From assembly GCA_028690155.1 (NCBI GenBank), contig JAQVBU010000006.1, positions 60,593 to 124,592 of the forward strand: DNA of 64,000 bases. The letters run 5' to 3'. Below are positions 54,484-62,908 of the stretch, in pieces; position 1 is the stretch's first letter, and each line of letters begins with the position of its first letter. The notes below the pieces were generated by a model. That model ran no database searches, was not told the origin of the DNA, and worked only from the letters and a program-made list of their open reading frames with translations. A program made the position numbers and the translations under genes. The DNA comes from Alphaproteobacteria bacterium. Its GTDB lineage: Bacteria > Pseudomonadota > Alphaproteobacteria > UBA9219.

Positions 54484-55149
54484 TTATTTTATCTTGGGAA
54501 GCTGATCGCGCCGCGTCAGCGCAATCGTAATTTCCTTGGCCTTCTCGGGCGCAAGCTTGGCCATTACCAGCGCCGTGCGCGCTGGTTTCATTCTTTGGAT
54601 CACGCCCAAAAGCACAGGCATATCCATCGTTTCGAAGATCCTCGCCGCTTCGTCGGGCTTCATCGTTTCGTAGATCTTGACGAGATTTTCAATCTGCGTT
54701 TGCTGTTCGCCTTCCGCCTGATTGATAAGCGACTGCACCTGCTTGCGTAACGTGGCCAGATCCGAGATCTTCTGCTCGACCCTTTGTTCACTGACTTTGA
54801 TCAGCGCCTCGCGCACATCAAGTTCGCGCGCACGCTTCTCAAGCTGCTCCCGACGATTCGACAGTTGACGCAAAAGCGCTAACTCGGCATCCGACGAATT
54901 TTCAAGCGAAGGCGGGGGAGCGCTCGGATTCGGCTCCGGGGCGGGAGCGGCCACCACCGGCTCGACGGCGGCGGGGCTGGGCGCCGGGGCGCTTTCCTTT
55001 GCGACCGCTTGCGGCGGCACGCTGAACCGCACGGCGCCCGTCGCAACCTTGTCCCACACGTTTACCACGCGGACCGACATCGCAAACGATCCCAGCACAA
55101 CGGCCAGAACAAGAAAAATCCGGGGGCTGAGATACGTTTTTTTCATCAC
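54484..55149 (-). CDS. motE: MotE-like flagellar motor chaperone
   Basis: This is a 221-residue inner-membrane protein with one helix at about residues 9-30, a Pro/Ala/Glu-rich linker to about residue 75, a coiled coil at about 85-150, and a C-terminal MgtE-N-like domain (MKPDEAARIFETMDM, QRMKPARTALVMAKL). In Rhizobiaceae MotE stabilises MotC; in other Alphaproteobacteria such genes follow fliM. It starts 3 bases after the DUF6468 stop, so both are cotranscribed with fliM. Confidence 0.85.
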   Translation of the reverse strand: MMKKTYLSPRIFLVLAVVLGSFAMSVRVVNVWDKVATGAVRFSVPPQAVAKESAPAPSPAAVEPVVAAPAPEPNPSAPPPSLENSSDAELALLRQLSNRREQLEKRARELDVREALIKVSEQRVEQKISDLATLRKQVQSLINQAEGEQQTQIENLVKIYETMKPDEAARIFETMDMPVLLGVIQRMKPARTALVMAKLAPEKAKEITIALTRRDQLPKIK

Positions 55150-55152
55150 GTC

Positions 55153-55629
55153 CTATCCAAGTTTCTTCAAAGCCTGCATCAGCTCTTTCTCGGCGCGCGA
55201 GGTCTGGGCCCGTTCAATTTTCCTCGCTGAAACCACCTTCTTTTCTTCAGGCGTCGGACGTTCGGCCTTAGGCGGCGTTTCGACTTTCTCCGCCTCTTTC
55301 CGCATCGCTTGCGCCGCCGCCGAAGAAAGCCGGTCGGCCACGCCGTCCGCGCTTTCCACGATGAACGTCAATTCGTCCCGCACCAAGCCCGCTTTTTCCA
55401 CGAGCTTTTCGAGATCGTCCCCACTCTCCCGCGCGGCCGTGCGCAACGCCTTGATCCCGGCTTCCGCACGGATAACCGCATTGTTGAAATCCCGGACAAA
55501 CGTCTCCATCTCGGACCGCCCCTTCTTCAGATCCTTGAGCTGCCGGATCAGACGCACCGCCTGCACCACGCCCACGCCGACAATCACGATCAAAGCGCTG
55601 TCGAGAAGAAGTCCTAACCATGCCATCAT
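55153..55629 (-). CDS. DUF6468 flagellar-cluster protein
   Basis: This is a 158-residue protein with an N-terminal membrane helix (LLLDSALIVIVGVGVVQA), a middle helical region, a probable coiled coil around residues 40-110 and a Lys/Glu-rich tail. It matches proteins annotated DUF6468 that sit between fliM and motE in Rhodospirillales-type clusters. It overlaps fliM by ATGA. Function unknown; the fixed position suggests a motor or export role. Confidence 0.75.
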   Translation of the reverse strand: MMAWLGLLLDSALIVIVGVGVVQAVRLIRQLKDLKKGRSEMETFVRDFNNAVIRAEAGIKALRTAARESGDDLEKLVEKAGLVRDELTFIVESADGVADRLSSAAAQAMRKEAEKVETPPKAERPTPEEKKVVSARKIERAQTSRAEKELMQALKKLG

Positions 55630-56705
55630 AAATCCTCCTCTGTTTGCCGATGCAACGTCACCTGATCCACCCGCACCGCCACATGATCGTTCAAAGATCC
55701 CATCCGCCCACGGAACAAGGTCACATCACCGGCCCGCAACGAAACCGGATCCTCGGCCTTCACGTTCAGCATAAGCCGCGACCCGGGCTTCCAATTCATG
55801 ATGTCTTTGAGCGGGACCGTCACCTCGTCGAGAACAGCACGCATCTTCATTTCCGTCAACAACAGCTCGTTCCCTAAGTGGGTTTCCCAAATGCTGTCAC
55901 GCCCGAACTTTTCGCCCATGAACATCTGAAGCAACAGTTCGCGAATAGGCTCCAAGGTCGCATACGGGATTAGGATTTCTATGCGGCCGCCGCGGTCCTC
56001 CATGTCTATGCGGAGCTTAGCCAACACGGCCGCGTTCGCGGGACGCGCGATCGTCGCGAACCGCGGGTTCGTTTCTAAACGGTCAAAACGGAACGTCACC
56101 GGCGACAACGGATCGAACGCGCCCGACATATCCGCCAGCACCACCCGCACAAGCCTCTCGACCAAATTGCGCTCGATCGTCGTGTAGGGGCGCCCTTCGA
56201 TCCGCATCTGCGCCGTCCCGCGCCGCCCGCCCAGCAGGACGTCTACAATCGAGTAGATCATCGCGCTGTCGATCGTCATCAGTCCCGAGTTATCCCACTC
56301 CTCCGCCTTGAACACGCACAGCATCGCCGGAAGCGGAATCGAGTTCAGGTAGTCGCCAAAACGCACCGATGTAATTTGGTCCAAACTGACTTCGACGTTA
56401 TCCGACGTAAAATTACGCAAGCTGGTGGACATCATGCGGACAAGCCGGTCAAAGACGACTTCGAGCATCGGTAGACGCTCGTAATTGACCAGCGCGCTGT
56501 TGACCAGCGCCATAATCCCTGAATTTTCTTGATCCCCGCCATCGGAATCGCCAAAGCCCAGAAGGCTGTCGATTTCGTTTTGCGACAAAACACGCGCCGT
56601 CGACGCGTCGCCTTCTCCGCCGCCACCGCCCTCTTCGGCGGCCGCCCATTCAGCCGCCAGCTTTTCGTCCTCGCTCTTTTCGTCTGAAGGCTTATCGTCG
56701 GCCAT
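55626..56705 (-). CDS. fliM: Flagellar motor switch protein FliM
   Basis: FliM forms the C-ring, binds CheY-P and sets rotation direction. The 359-residue product has an N-terminal acidic and Gly-rich extension, then LSQNEIDSLLGFG (the CheY-P-binding peptide) near residue 40, the middle CheC-like domain and the C-terminal SpoA domain with VPLKDIMNWKPGSRL. The extension before the binding peptide is longer than in E. coli. It is followed by DUF6468 with a 4-base overlap. Confidence 0.94.
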   Translation of the reverse strand: MADDKPSDEKSEDEKLAAEWAAAEEGGGGGEGDASTARVLSQNEIDSLLGFGDSDGGDQENSGIMALVNSALVNYERLPMLEVVFDRLVRMMSTSLRNFTSDNVEVSLDQITSVRFGDYLNSIPLPAMLCVFKAEEWDNSGLMTIDSAMIYSIVDVLLGGRRGTAQMRIEGRPYTTIERNLVERLVRVVLADMSGAFDPLSPVTFRFDRLETNPRFATIARPANAAVLAKLRIDMEDRGGRIEILIPYATLEPIRELLLQMFMGEKFGRDSIWETHLGNELLLTEMKMRAVLDEVTVPLKDIMNWKPGSRLMLNVKAEDPVSLRAGDVTLFRGRMGSLNDHVAVRVDQVTLHRQTEEDL

Positions 56706-56761
56706 TTCTCTACCCCAGAAACAATCTCCTCGGCGCCGTCGCGCCGAATCCTTTCACGCAA

Positions 56762-57304
56762 CTATTGTACCAACATTTCCTGAAACAGCACATCGCGCAC
56801 GCGAATCGGTTGCGCCGCCTCCGTCACGCGAGTCAAAAGCTCTTCCCTAAGGCGGTACATCCCCGCCGAGCCGCGAAGATCTTCAATCCTCAACTCGCGC
56901 AGATACACCTGAAAATTGTCGATAATCCTCGGCTTGATCAGATCCATCAGCCCTGAATCTCTTTTGTCCGCAAGCTCTAATGTAACCTTGACCTTCAGAT
57001 AGTTGGGCCTCTTGCCCCCTCCGCTGAGATTCACGATCATGTCGCCAAGAGGATAATAGATGGGCTCTCCTGAGGCGCTCTCGGCCTTGACTTCGCCCGC
57101 CGCCGGGCTGCTCTCTTTTCCACCGCCCAGCGCCAACGCCAACACAATCCCCAGAATAACCACCGCTCCGGCAGCTGCACCTCCGATGATAATCAGCTTC
57201 TTTTTCTTCTTCGCCGCCTCGGCTTCTGCTGCCTCGGCGCTTCCCTCGCCTTCTTCCTTTTCAGGTTCATCGGCGTTTTTTTCGTCGTCTTCGGCCACGG
57301 TCAT
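56762..57304 (-). CDS. fliL: Flagellar basal body protein FliL
   Basis: FliL surrounds the stator and strengthens torque. The 180 residues have an acidic Lys/Glu-rich cytoplasmic N-terminus, one membrane helix (about residues 36-58, LIIIGGAAAGAVVILGIVLAL in part) and a periplasmic domain with the family pattern YPLGDMIVNLSGGGKRPNYLKV (in part) and LRELRIEDLRGSAGMYRLREELL. The start at 57304 (MTVAEDDE) was chosen because the upstream extension is unlike relatives. The order fliL-fliM-DUF6468-motE is typical of Rhodospirillales-like genomes. Confidence 0.9.
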   Translation of the reverse strand: MTVAEDDEKNADEPEKEEGEGSAEAAEAEAAKKKKKLIIIGGAAAGAVVILGIVLALALGGGKESSPAAGEVKAESASGEPIYYPLGDMIVNLSGGGKRPNYLKVKVTLELADKRDSGLMDLIKPRIIDNFQVYLRELRIEDLRGSAGMYRLREELLTRVTEAAQPIRVRDVLFQEMLVQ

Positions 57305-57427
57305 CCCCTCGATAGGTGCTGGTTTCGTATCGTGATGGCGAATCCGACACCTAGGCACCGGCTCGCATTCTCTACTCTTAACCAAAGATGGTTAATATTC
57401 AAGGGGCTCAAATGTTCAAATCGACAC

Positions 57428-57904
57428 TCAGGCCGCGCCAGAGGGCGTCATCGTCCCAACTTTATCCCTTTGCGCGGCGTACAAGGCCATAAAATCAACA
57501 GGCTGGATCACCACATTCGGAAAACCGCCTTCGCGAATCGCATTCGCGACAATCGCCCGCGCAAACGGAAAGAGAAGCCGCGGCGCTTCGACCAAAAGAA
57601 AGAGTTTTACCTGTTCTTCCGGCAGTTCCGGCAACCCGAAAAGCCCGGCGTATGCAAGCTCGACAAGAAAAGCGACCTTGTCCCCGGCTTTGGCTTCCAG
57701 CTTGATGTTAAGCACCGATTCGAACGTCCCGTTCCCAAGTCCTCGCGACAACACGTTGACGTTCATGAGCATGTCCGGCTTCGCCTGCAGCTCATTAAAA
57801 ATTTGCGGCGCATTGGGGCTTTCAAATGAAAAATCTTTTATATACTGCGAGCCAAGACCTATTTCGATGTTAGCGGGTTTTTGGGCTTCCGGCGTATCGG
57901 TCAT
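57428..57904 (-). CDS. secB: Protein-export chaperone SecB
   Basis: SecB keeps precursors unfolded and delivers them to SecA. The 158 residues include QYIKDFSFESPNAP near residue 20 and the C-terminal PRLLFPFARAIVANAIREGGFPNVVIQPVDFMALY (in part), both hallmarks. It is divergent from timA by 151 bases, a neighbourhood seen in many Alphaproteobacteria. Confidence 0.96.
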   Translation of the reverse strand: MTDTPEAQKPANIEIGLGSQYIKDFSFESPNAPQIFNELQAKPDMLMNVNVLSRGLGNGTFESVLNIKLEAKAGDKVAFLVELAYAGLFGLPELPEEQVKLFLLVEAPRLLFPFARAIVANAIREGGFPNVVIQPVDFMALYAAQRDKVGTMTPSGAA

Positions 57905-58055
57905 GATCTTTTATTGCTTTCCTTGTCGTGCCTTGTCGTGAAAAACGCAGCGCCTTGCCGCGCATCGGTTTTTCTTCTGCCATGATTTTCACTTCTCCGC
58001 AACGTAAACTGCGTTATACTTATTTTTCCGATAGCCTCTTACACACGTTTTTCCT

Positions 58056-58721
58056 ATGCAAGTTGATCTTGATATTGTCGTCTATGCCGTCGTCGCCGCC
58101 CTTCTTCTGGGCCGCCTTTGGGCCGTGCTCGGCACGCGCCGCGAGGATGACCCGCAACGCCCCAACCCCTTCGTCCCACCCCAGCCCCTTGCGCCTAAAA
58201 AGGAAGCCATCGCCCAGCCCAAAGACCGCGACGACGTCATTGCTCGACTTCAACCGCCCTCGCTGCCCCCGAAATCCGTTGCCGGGGGGCTCGCCCTCGT
58301 TAAAGAAGCCGACCCCTCCTTTGAAGAAAAACCTTTCCTTCAGGAAGCACGCGACATCTTTACCGCCGTGGTCAAAGCCTATGCCGACGGAAAGCTTTCC
58401 GTCGTGGCCGATTTCCTTTCGCCAACGATTCTTGCCCTGTTCCAGCGCGCCGTGGACGCCCGCACCGATCAAGGCCAAACCGCCCAGACGGTCATCGAAG
58501 CCATCCGCGAGGTCGATCCCGTTGCCGGGCGCGCCGAAGGCAAACGGGTTTTCGTCTCTGTACGCTTCATCAGCGCGCAGAAGAACATTTTGCGCAATAA
58601 AGAAGGCGCTGTGATCGCGGGTTCCGAAGACAGCGCCGAAGAAGTGACTGATATCTGGACGTTCTCACGCGATGCCAGCGAGCCCAACGCCAAGTGGATT
58701 GTGGTCGAGACGCGTGGTTAG
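58056..58721 (+). CDS. TimA-like Tim44-domain protein
   Basis: This is a 221-residue membrane-anchored protein. An N-terminal helix (residues 5-25) is followed by a Pro/Lys-rich stretch and a C-terminal Tim44-like domain of about 140 residues containing FLQEARDIFTAVVKAYADG and LSPTILALFQRAV. Alphaproteobacterial TimA proteins are the relatives of mitochondrial Tim44; they sit at the inner membrane, next to secB as here. It converges with a small gene, overlapping by 4 bases. Confidence 0.85.
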   Translation: MQVDLDIVVYAVVAALLLGRLWAVLGTRREDDPQRPNPFVPPQPLAPKKEAIAQPKDRDDVIARLQPPSLPPKSVAGGLALVKEADPSFEEKPFLQEARDIFTAVVKAYADGKLSVVADFLSPTILALFQRAVDARTDQGQTAQTVIEAIREVDPVAGRAEGKRVFVSVRFISAQKNILRNKEGAVIAGSEDSAEEVTDIWTFSRDASEPNAKWIVVETRG

Positions 58722-58969
58722 CAGTGTAGGGTCGTCGGACAACTCTTCCCACCACGAAGATCGGGGCGCGTTGCTGCTTTCTTAAAATCACGGACCATAT
58801 CAGCGCCAGTCCCTACAACGGCAGAAAGCAACGCCTTCACCGCCTCTGGAACTCCTTCAAGGCATGCAAACAGACAATCCTTTGCTCCACCATTGAAGCC
58901 ATCACGCTTCAGCGCCTTCACAGTCTCTTCTTCTGTAGCTGTATGTTTCGGCAATCTCGCTTCCTGCAT
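58718..58969 (-). CDS. Unknown 83-residue protein
   Basis: The frame has balanced composition and a GAGAGGGG sequence 8 bases before the ATG, which supports coding. It contains no membrane segment, two cysteines near the middle (KDCLFACL) and two near the end, and no recognised domain. It converges with timA with a 4-base overlap. A modest candidate for a real small gene. Confidence 0.4.
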   Translation of the reverse strand: MQEARLPKHTATEEETVKALKRDGFNGGAKDCLFACLEGVPEAVKALLSAVVGTGADMVRDFKKAATRPDLRGGKSCPTTLHC

Positions 58970-59118
58970 GATGTATCCCCTCTCTTAAAAATAATCCTTC
59001 TTCCTATGCTGCCATTTTACGCATAGTTTGGTTAAGCTTCTTTTAATTTAGGGATGCTTTTTTGATATAAAAAATACAGCCTTTTCAGAATGTTAGGCCT
59101 CGGCCTTGCCGCAAAACC

Positions 59119-59877
59119 TTACATCGTGCGCTGCGAAACCCTCGGCGCACCGTTCTCGATCCTTGTGGCCGAGTGCCACAGGATATCGTTCACCGAGCGC
59201 ACCGCTTCGACGTCACGTCCAAGCACAAGACGCACAGCCCCGCCCCGCAAGGCCATCAACACCACCGGGTCGTTCCTGTAATTTGTCGGATCGTGGGCCA
59301 CGGAAGCCATAATGTTCGCCACTTCTTCTCGAAGAACGTCGTCGTCCGGATTTTCGAGCAGCTTCTTCCGCTCTTCAATCAACACGCGCGCAATCGGGTG
59401 AAAAAAACGCCTTTCGGGCAACACGACGTCGTAATCCTCTGTCGCCTGCTTCTTGCCGACTTCGTTCGTGGCGACAATCGCTATTGAGACCTTTTCCCCC
59501 GACCATGGCAACGCCATCACATCGTACGAATCCGTCCGCGCAATTTTCTTCGCGGAGGGAACGGGCAAAGGCAACTCGACCTTGTTCAGACTGGCCCCAG
59601 GAAGAGACGTCCGCGGCGTGATTCGAATCGCCATCTCGCGAATTCCCGTTTCATCCGAGGCTTCATAGGCCAACAGAAGGGTCTTTTTCTCCGTCAAGAC
59701 CGGCGCCATTGTCACCGCCACATGCGGCGGCGCCCCCTCAATCTCGCGAACACCCCCCGTTTCATCCGCTTGATACCGCAAATCAAACGACCACCCCATC
59801 GCCACAAAAACGGCGAGAACGAGGCCATATACGGCGATCCTTCGCAGAAAGGACGGTTGAAAAAAGATGTTCACCAT
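59119..59877 (-). CDS. Truncated DUF4175-family protein
   Basis: This is a 252-residue product: one membrane helix (about residues 10-30), then a periplasmic Ig-like part ending LPERRFFHPIARVLIEERKKLL and a short helical part ending VSQRTM. The pattern after the helix resembles the middle of DUF4175 (TIGR02302) proteins, which usually run to about 800 residues and continue past this point with a long helical region. Here a stop (TAA) follows directly, so the C-terminal two thirds are absent, as is part of the N-terminal membrane region. It may be a remnant or a shortened functional form. The start at 59877 follows the usual hydrophobic N-terminus. Confidence 0.65.
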   Translation of the reverse strand: MVNIFFQPSFLRRIAVYGLVLAVFVAMGWSFDLRYQADETGGVREIEGAPPHVAVTMAPVLTEKKTLLLAYEASDETGIREMAIRITPRTSLPGASLNKVELPLPVPSAKKIARTDSYDVMALPWSGEKVSIAIVATNEVGKKQATEDYDVVLPERRFFHPIARVLIEERKKLLENPDDDVLREEVANIMASVAHDPTNYRNDPVVLMALRGGAVRLVLGRDVEAVRSVNDILWHSATRIENGAPRVSQRTM

Positions 59878-60030
59878 GTTTTTCTCATTACCACCAAATT
59901 CTTCTGCCTTCCAGCCCATCTTCCGGATAGGAAAAAGGCTTTCTGCTAAGATCTTGCTTGCATTGGGCTCTATTTGAGGCTATCTAGTCCGCCGTTTCCG
60001 CTTCTCAAGGCGGCTTTTTCCATTCGGATC

Positions 60031-60095
60031 GGGCAATTAGCTCAGTTGCCCATGCGCCAAAGGCGCATAAATCAAATGAGCAGACGTTGGTGTGG
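60031..60095 (+). other. tRNA-like 5' fragment with a palindrome
   Basis: GGGCAATTAGCTCAGTTG (60031-60048) matches the first 18 bases of the adjacent tRNA-Lys with one mismatch. It is followed by a perfect hairpin (ATGCGCC, loop AAA, GGCGCAT, 60052-60068) and then unrelated sequence until the real tRNA. It cannot fold as a complete tRNA and looks like a partial duplication. Confidence 0.6.
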
Positions 60096-60171
<76 letters not shown>

Positions 60172-60212
60172 TCTCTTTCTTTTTTCCAACGCAGCCTTGT
60201 GGGGTTTCTTCT

Positions 60213-60836
60213 ATGACCAAACGTCTTGTTTTCATCGGCGGAGGCGGTCTGGCTAAAGAAATGGATGAAATCGCCTCTTTAAACGGCTTCGAAATCGTCG
60301 GCTATACGGCGTTGAGCGAAGACGTTTTGGACCGGCCGTTTTTAGGCCCCATGGAAAGTCTTCTGGAGCGACGCGACTCGTTTGATGCCGTCATCATCGC
60401 TTTCGGCGCTGTTAATCGAAAAACAATGGCTCGGCGCGCCGAGGTGGTGACCTGGGTTCAAGAGAACCATCTTCCTTCGCTCCCCTTGATCTCACCGCGC
60501 GCGTCCATCTCGAAAGGCGTAAAAATCGCCGATGGCTCTTTTGTGGCGCATGGCGCCGTTGTCAGCGTCGACGTCACCGTTGGCGCTTTTTCGATCATCA
60601 ATTACAACGCCATGATCGGTCATGAAACAACGTTGGATTCAAACGTCATCGTGGCGCCCGGAGCTTTCGTCGGCGGGCGGGCTCATATCGGCGCCAACAC
60701 ACTGCTTGGGGCTGGCGCCAACATCCTTCAAGGCTTGGACATCGGCTCCAACGCCATCGTAAGCGTCGGCTCCGCGGTGTTGCGCGACGTACCCTCGGGC
60801 GCAACCGTTTTGCCTGTAGCCTCACGTGTTCTGTAA
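60213..60836 (+). CDS. NeuD/PglD-family sugar O-acyltransferase
   Basis: This is a 207-residue left-handed beta-helix acetyltransferase. The N-terminal half binds a nucleotide sugar (RLVFIGGGGLAKEM), and the C-terminal half has hexapeptide repeats such as VTVGAFSIINYNAMIGHETTL (in part) and APGAFVGGRAHIGANTLLGAGA (in part), with the catalytic His at about residue 136. Such enzymes acetylate amino sugars in surface polysaccharide and glycoprotein synthesis. It follows tRNA-Lys by 41 bases and converges with the next gene. Confidence 0.85.
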   Translation: MTKRLVFIGGGGLAKEMDEIASLNGFEIVGYTALSEDVLDRPFLGPMESLLERRDSFDAVIIAFGAVNRKTMARRAEVVTWVQENHLPSLPLISPRASISKGVKIADGSFVAHGAVVSVDVTVGAFSIINYNAMIGHETTLDSNVIVAPGAFVGGRAHIGANTLLGAGANILQGLDIGSNAIVSVGSAVLRDVPSGATVLPVASRVL

Positions 60837-61913
60837 TTCAATCGTGGCGTCATCATAGCCGCGAAGACCTATCCCGTAGGCATATATCTTCTGAGGGGTC
60901 GGGTGTTGCGCAAACTGAAACGCGCCAAATTGAAACAGACGCATGGGCCAAGCATCTTTGGGCACCCGCAAGATTTCGCGAAGGCCCTCGTCTCGCGTAT
61001 AAAAGAAAAGATGCGCGGACGCATCCGCGATGCCGCCGCCCCTCCTGTTGTCAAGAATATCGTACAAAAATCTGCCGCTGGGCGCGCCAGGCTCGACCGT
61101 CGTCGAAAACAGGACGCCCTCGCCCCAACGCTGGGCGTAAATGCTGCTTCCCGGCAACGCACTCAACCGTTCGAGTGTCCAGCCGTCCTTCTCTTTTAAA
61201 AACAACAGCGCATTCGGATCGATGTTGCTGTCGGTCGCGTACAGAAGACCGTCTTCGTACGGAACCAGCCAGACCGCACGATAGATCTGGTTGCCGCTGA
61301 CCACCGGATGCACCGAAGCAAAACGATCGCGCACCTGCCACAGCGCCGCCCCCCGATCATAATCGCCCGTTAAAACCCAAAGACAGTTTCGATAAGGATC
61401 CGCGACGACATTGTGAATGTGGTCGCACGTGCCTTTCGGAAAGGTATAGATCTTCTGCCAGTCCGGTTCGTGAAGGGGACGATACCAGATCGGCATGGGA
61501 TCGCGCTGAGGATTGTAGGCATAGGCACCCGCATAAAAGCCATCCGGAATCCCGGCAAGTCCTTCGACCCGCGTCAGGTTCAACGCTTTGTGAGGCGCAA
61601 ACGATATTTCATGTTCGAGCGCACCGGAACGTACGTCAATCCGCCACACATCGCTTCCCGCGAGGATCAAAGCCTGCCCCGTCCCCAAAGGCAACGCCAT
61701 CGTTGGATCGAGCCGCAACAAACGGCGGCCAAGGCGCAGGAACGAAAGGGCTTTCTTCGCGGACGTCATGGGTAGTTCGTTCAAAAGGCGGCCTTTGTCC
61801 AAACGATCGTCGTAAAGATACAGTGCGCGTCCCTTCGCAACCAGAAGCCGATCATCCACACCCGTCAAAACATGTGTGTTTTTCAGAATTCGTCGAATCT
61901 CGGGTTTCGTCAT
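60822..61913 (-). CDS. Predicted beta-propeller-like protein of the polysaccharide cluster
   Basis: This is a 363-residue protein with no signal peptide. Its length and the alternation of short hydrophobic strands with Gly/Asp/Tyr turns suggest a beta-propeller. It has a histidine motif (TCDHIHNVVADPY) and an IYRAVWLVPYEDGLLYATDSN block (in part). Similar proteins occur in glycan gene clusters; I do not recognise a named family. The ATG at 61913 overlaps the upstream acetyltransferase stop by 4 bases, so the two are coupled; a long open frame before it is a non-coding shadow of that gene. Confidence 0.65.
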   Translation of the reverse strand: MTKPEIRRILKNTHVLTGVDDRLLVAKGRALYLYDDRLDKGRLLNELPMTSAKKALSFLRLGRRLLRLDPTMALPLGTGQALILAGSDVWRIDVRSGALEHEISFAPHKALNLTRVEGLAGIPDGFYAGAYAYNPQRDPMPIWYRPLHEPDWQKIYTFPKGTCDHIHNVVADPYRNCLWVLTGDYDRGAALWQVRDRFASVHPVVSGNQIYRAVWLVPYEDGLLYATDSNIDPNALLFLKEKDGWTLERLSALPGSSIYAQRWGEGVLFSTTVEPGAPSGRFLYDILDNRRGGGIADASAHLFFYTRDEGLREILRVPKDAWPMRLFQFGAFQFAQHPTPQKIYAYGIGLRGYDDATIELQNT

Positions 61914-62887
61914 TTTTTCCTCTTGGCGCTCCCAAAAAAGAAATACGGATAGCCCGTTGCCTTGCGCGCGTTCAAAAAGTCCAGCAAAGCCTGCGCCCGA
62001 CAAACCTCGACCGAAATCCCGGACGGCGCGGAGCGTTCGATCACGCCCGCACGCCTCAGATCCTTTGCCAGCGTCCTTTCGGCATAGTTGATGGCCCAGC
62101 GCGGGCGGCGTTCGTGGCAGGAAAGCTCGGCTGCAAAATCGCCGTCCACGATCCGGAACCGTCGGGGCCGATACCAGTTCGCAATCGGCCACGCTTTTTC
62201 ATACGAATCCTCGGCCACGTGAATCATCGTCAGGCTGTGTGCCATGTCCGTGCCCAACGCCACGATCTTGGCGTCATGCGCCGCACAAAACCACCACGCC
62301 GACTGTCGTCCGCAAGGAAGCGGGTCATCGCCATCAATATTGCCGTCCATCATCGGCTGCGCCAACGGCCCGACTGCGGCGAGGCTGTTTATCGGATGGC
62401 GGCTGCGTACCGCCCCCGGCATCTTCATAAGACTCAGGCCCAAAACGCCCGTCCATGCCGGCGTTTTTTGCACATCGTAGGTTAAAATGGCGTCCACGGG
62501 CGCGTCGCTGATGTAGGCCGTACCTTTACGGCCTATGTCCAAAATCGGAAAAGTCGGCATGGCCAGCGTACCTTCCGGACCGATCAGCGCTCGCAAGGCC
62601 TCGATAATCTCTTTGGGCTTGGCACCGGTTTTTTTCAGATTGCCCATGCTGGAATGCACAATCACAAGATCGCCCGGCCCGATCCCGGCTTGACGCAAGG
62701 CCTCCATTATTTGCCCCAGAGCCTGCGGATCAAGTGCCGCCTCGACCGCCGAGGCCGGGCGTCGAAGCGATACCAAAACTTTCTTCAACGCGTCGTTCAG
62801 AAAGCCCAAGCGCCAGTAAAGCGATTTGACGCCGACTTCAACCCACGGGTTGAACGCAAGAAGCGTTTCGATCATTCGTTCCAGCAT
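61910..62887 (-). CDS. AAC(3)-fold N-acetyltransferase
   Basis: This is a 325-residue protein of the aminoglycoside 3-N-acetyltransferase family. It contains IVHSSMGNLKKTG near residue 78, GPEGTLAMPTFP near 103 and VRSRHPINSLAAVG near 162, with a catalytic His-containing motif. In surface-polysaccharide clusters such enzymes usually acetylate amino sugars rather than drugs, and antibiotic resistance should not be assumed. Starts at MLERMIE, 21 bases before the next gene on the same strand. Confidence 0.82.
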   Translation of the reverse strand: MLERMIETLLAFNPWVEVGVKSLYWRLGFLNDALKKVLVSLRRPASAVEAALDPQALGQIMEALRQAGIGPGDLVIVHSSMGNLKKTGAKPKEIIEALRALIGPEGTLAMPTFPILDIGRKGTAYISDAPVDAILTYDVQKTPAWTGVLGLSLMKMPGAVRSRHPINSLAAVGPLAQPMMDGNIDGDDPLPCGRQSAWWFCAAHDAKIVALGTDMAHSLTMIHVAEDSYEKAWPIANWYRPRRFRIVDGDFAAELSCHERRPRWAINYAERTLAKDLRRAGVIERSAPSGISVEVCRAQALLDFLNARKATGYPYFFFGSAKRKK

Positions 62888-62908
62888 CGCTAAAAGCCCC
62901 CTTCCGGA

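Noticed and set aside
61910-62887. Aminoglycoside resistance gene
   Set aside because: The fold matches AAC(3), but the polysaccharide context argues for a sugar acetyltransferase; resistance cannot be claimed from the fold.
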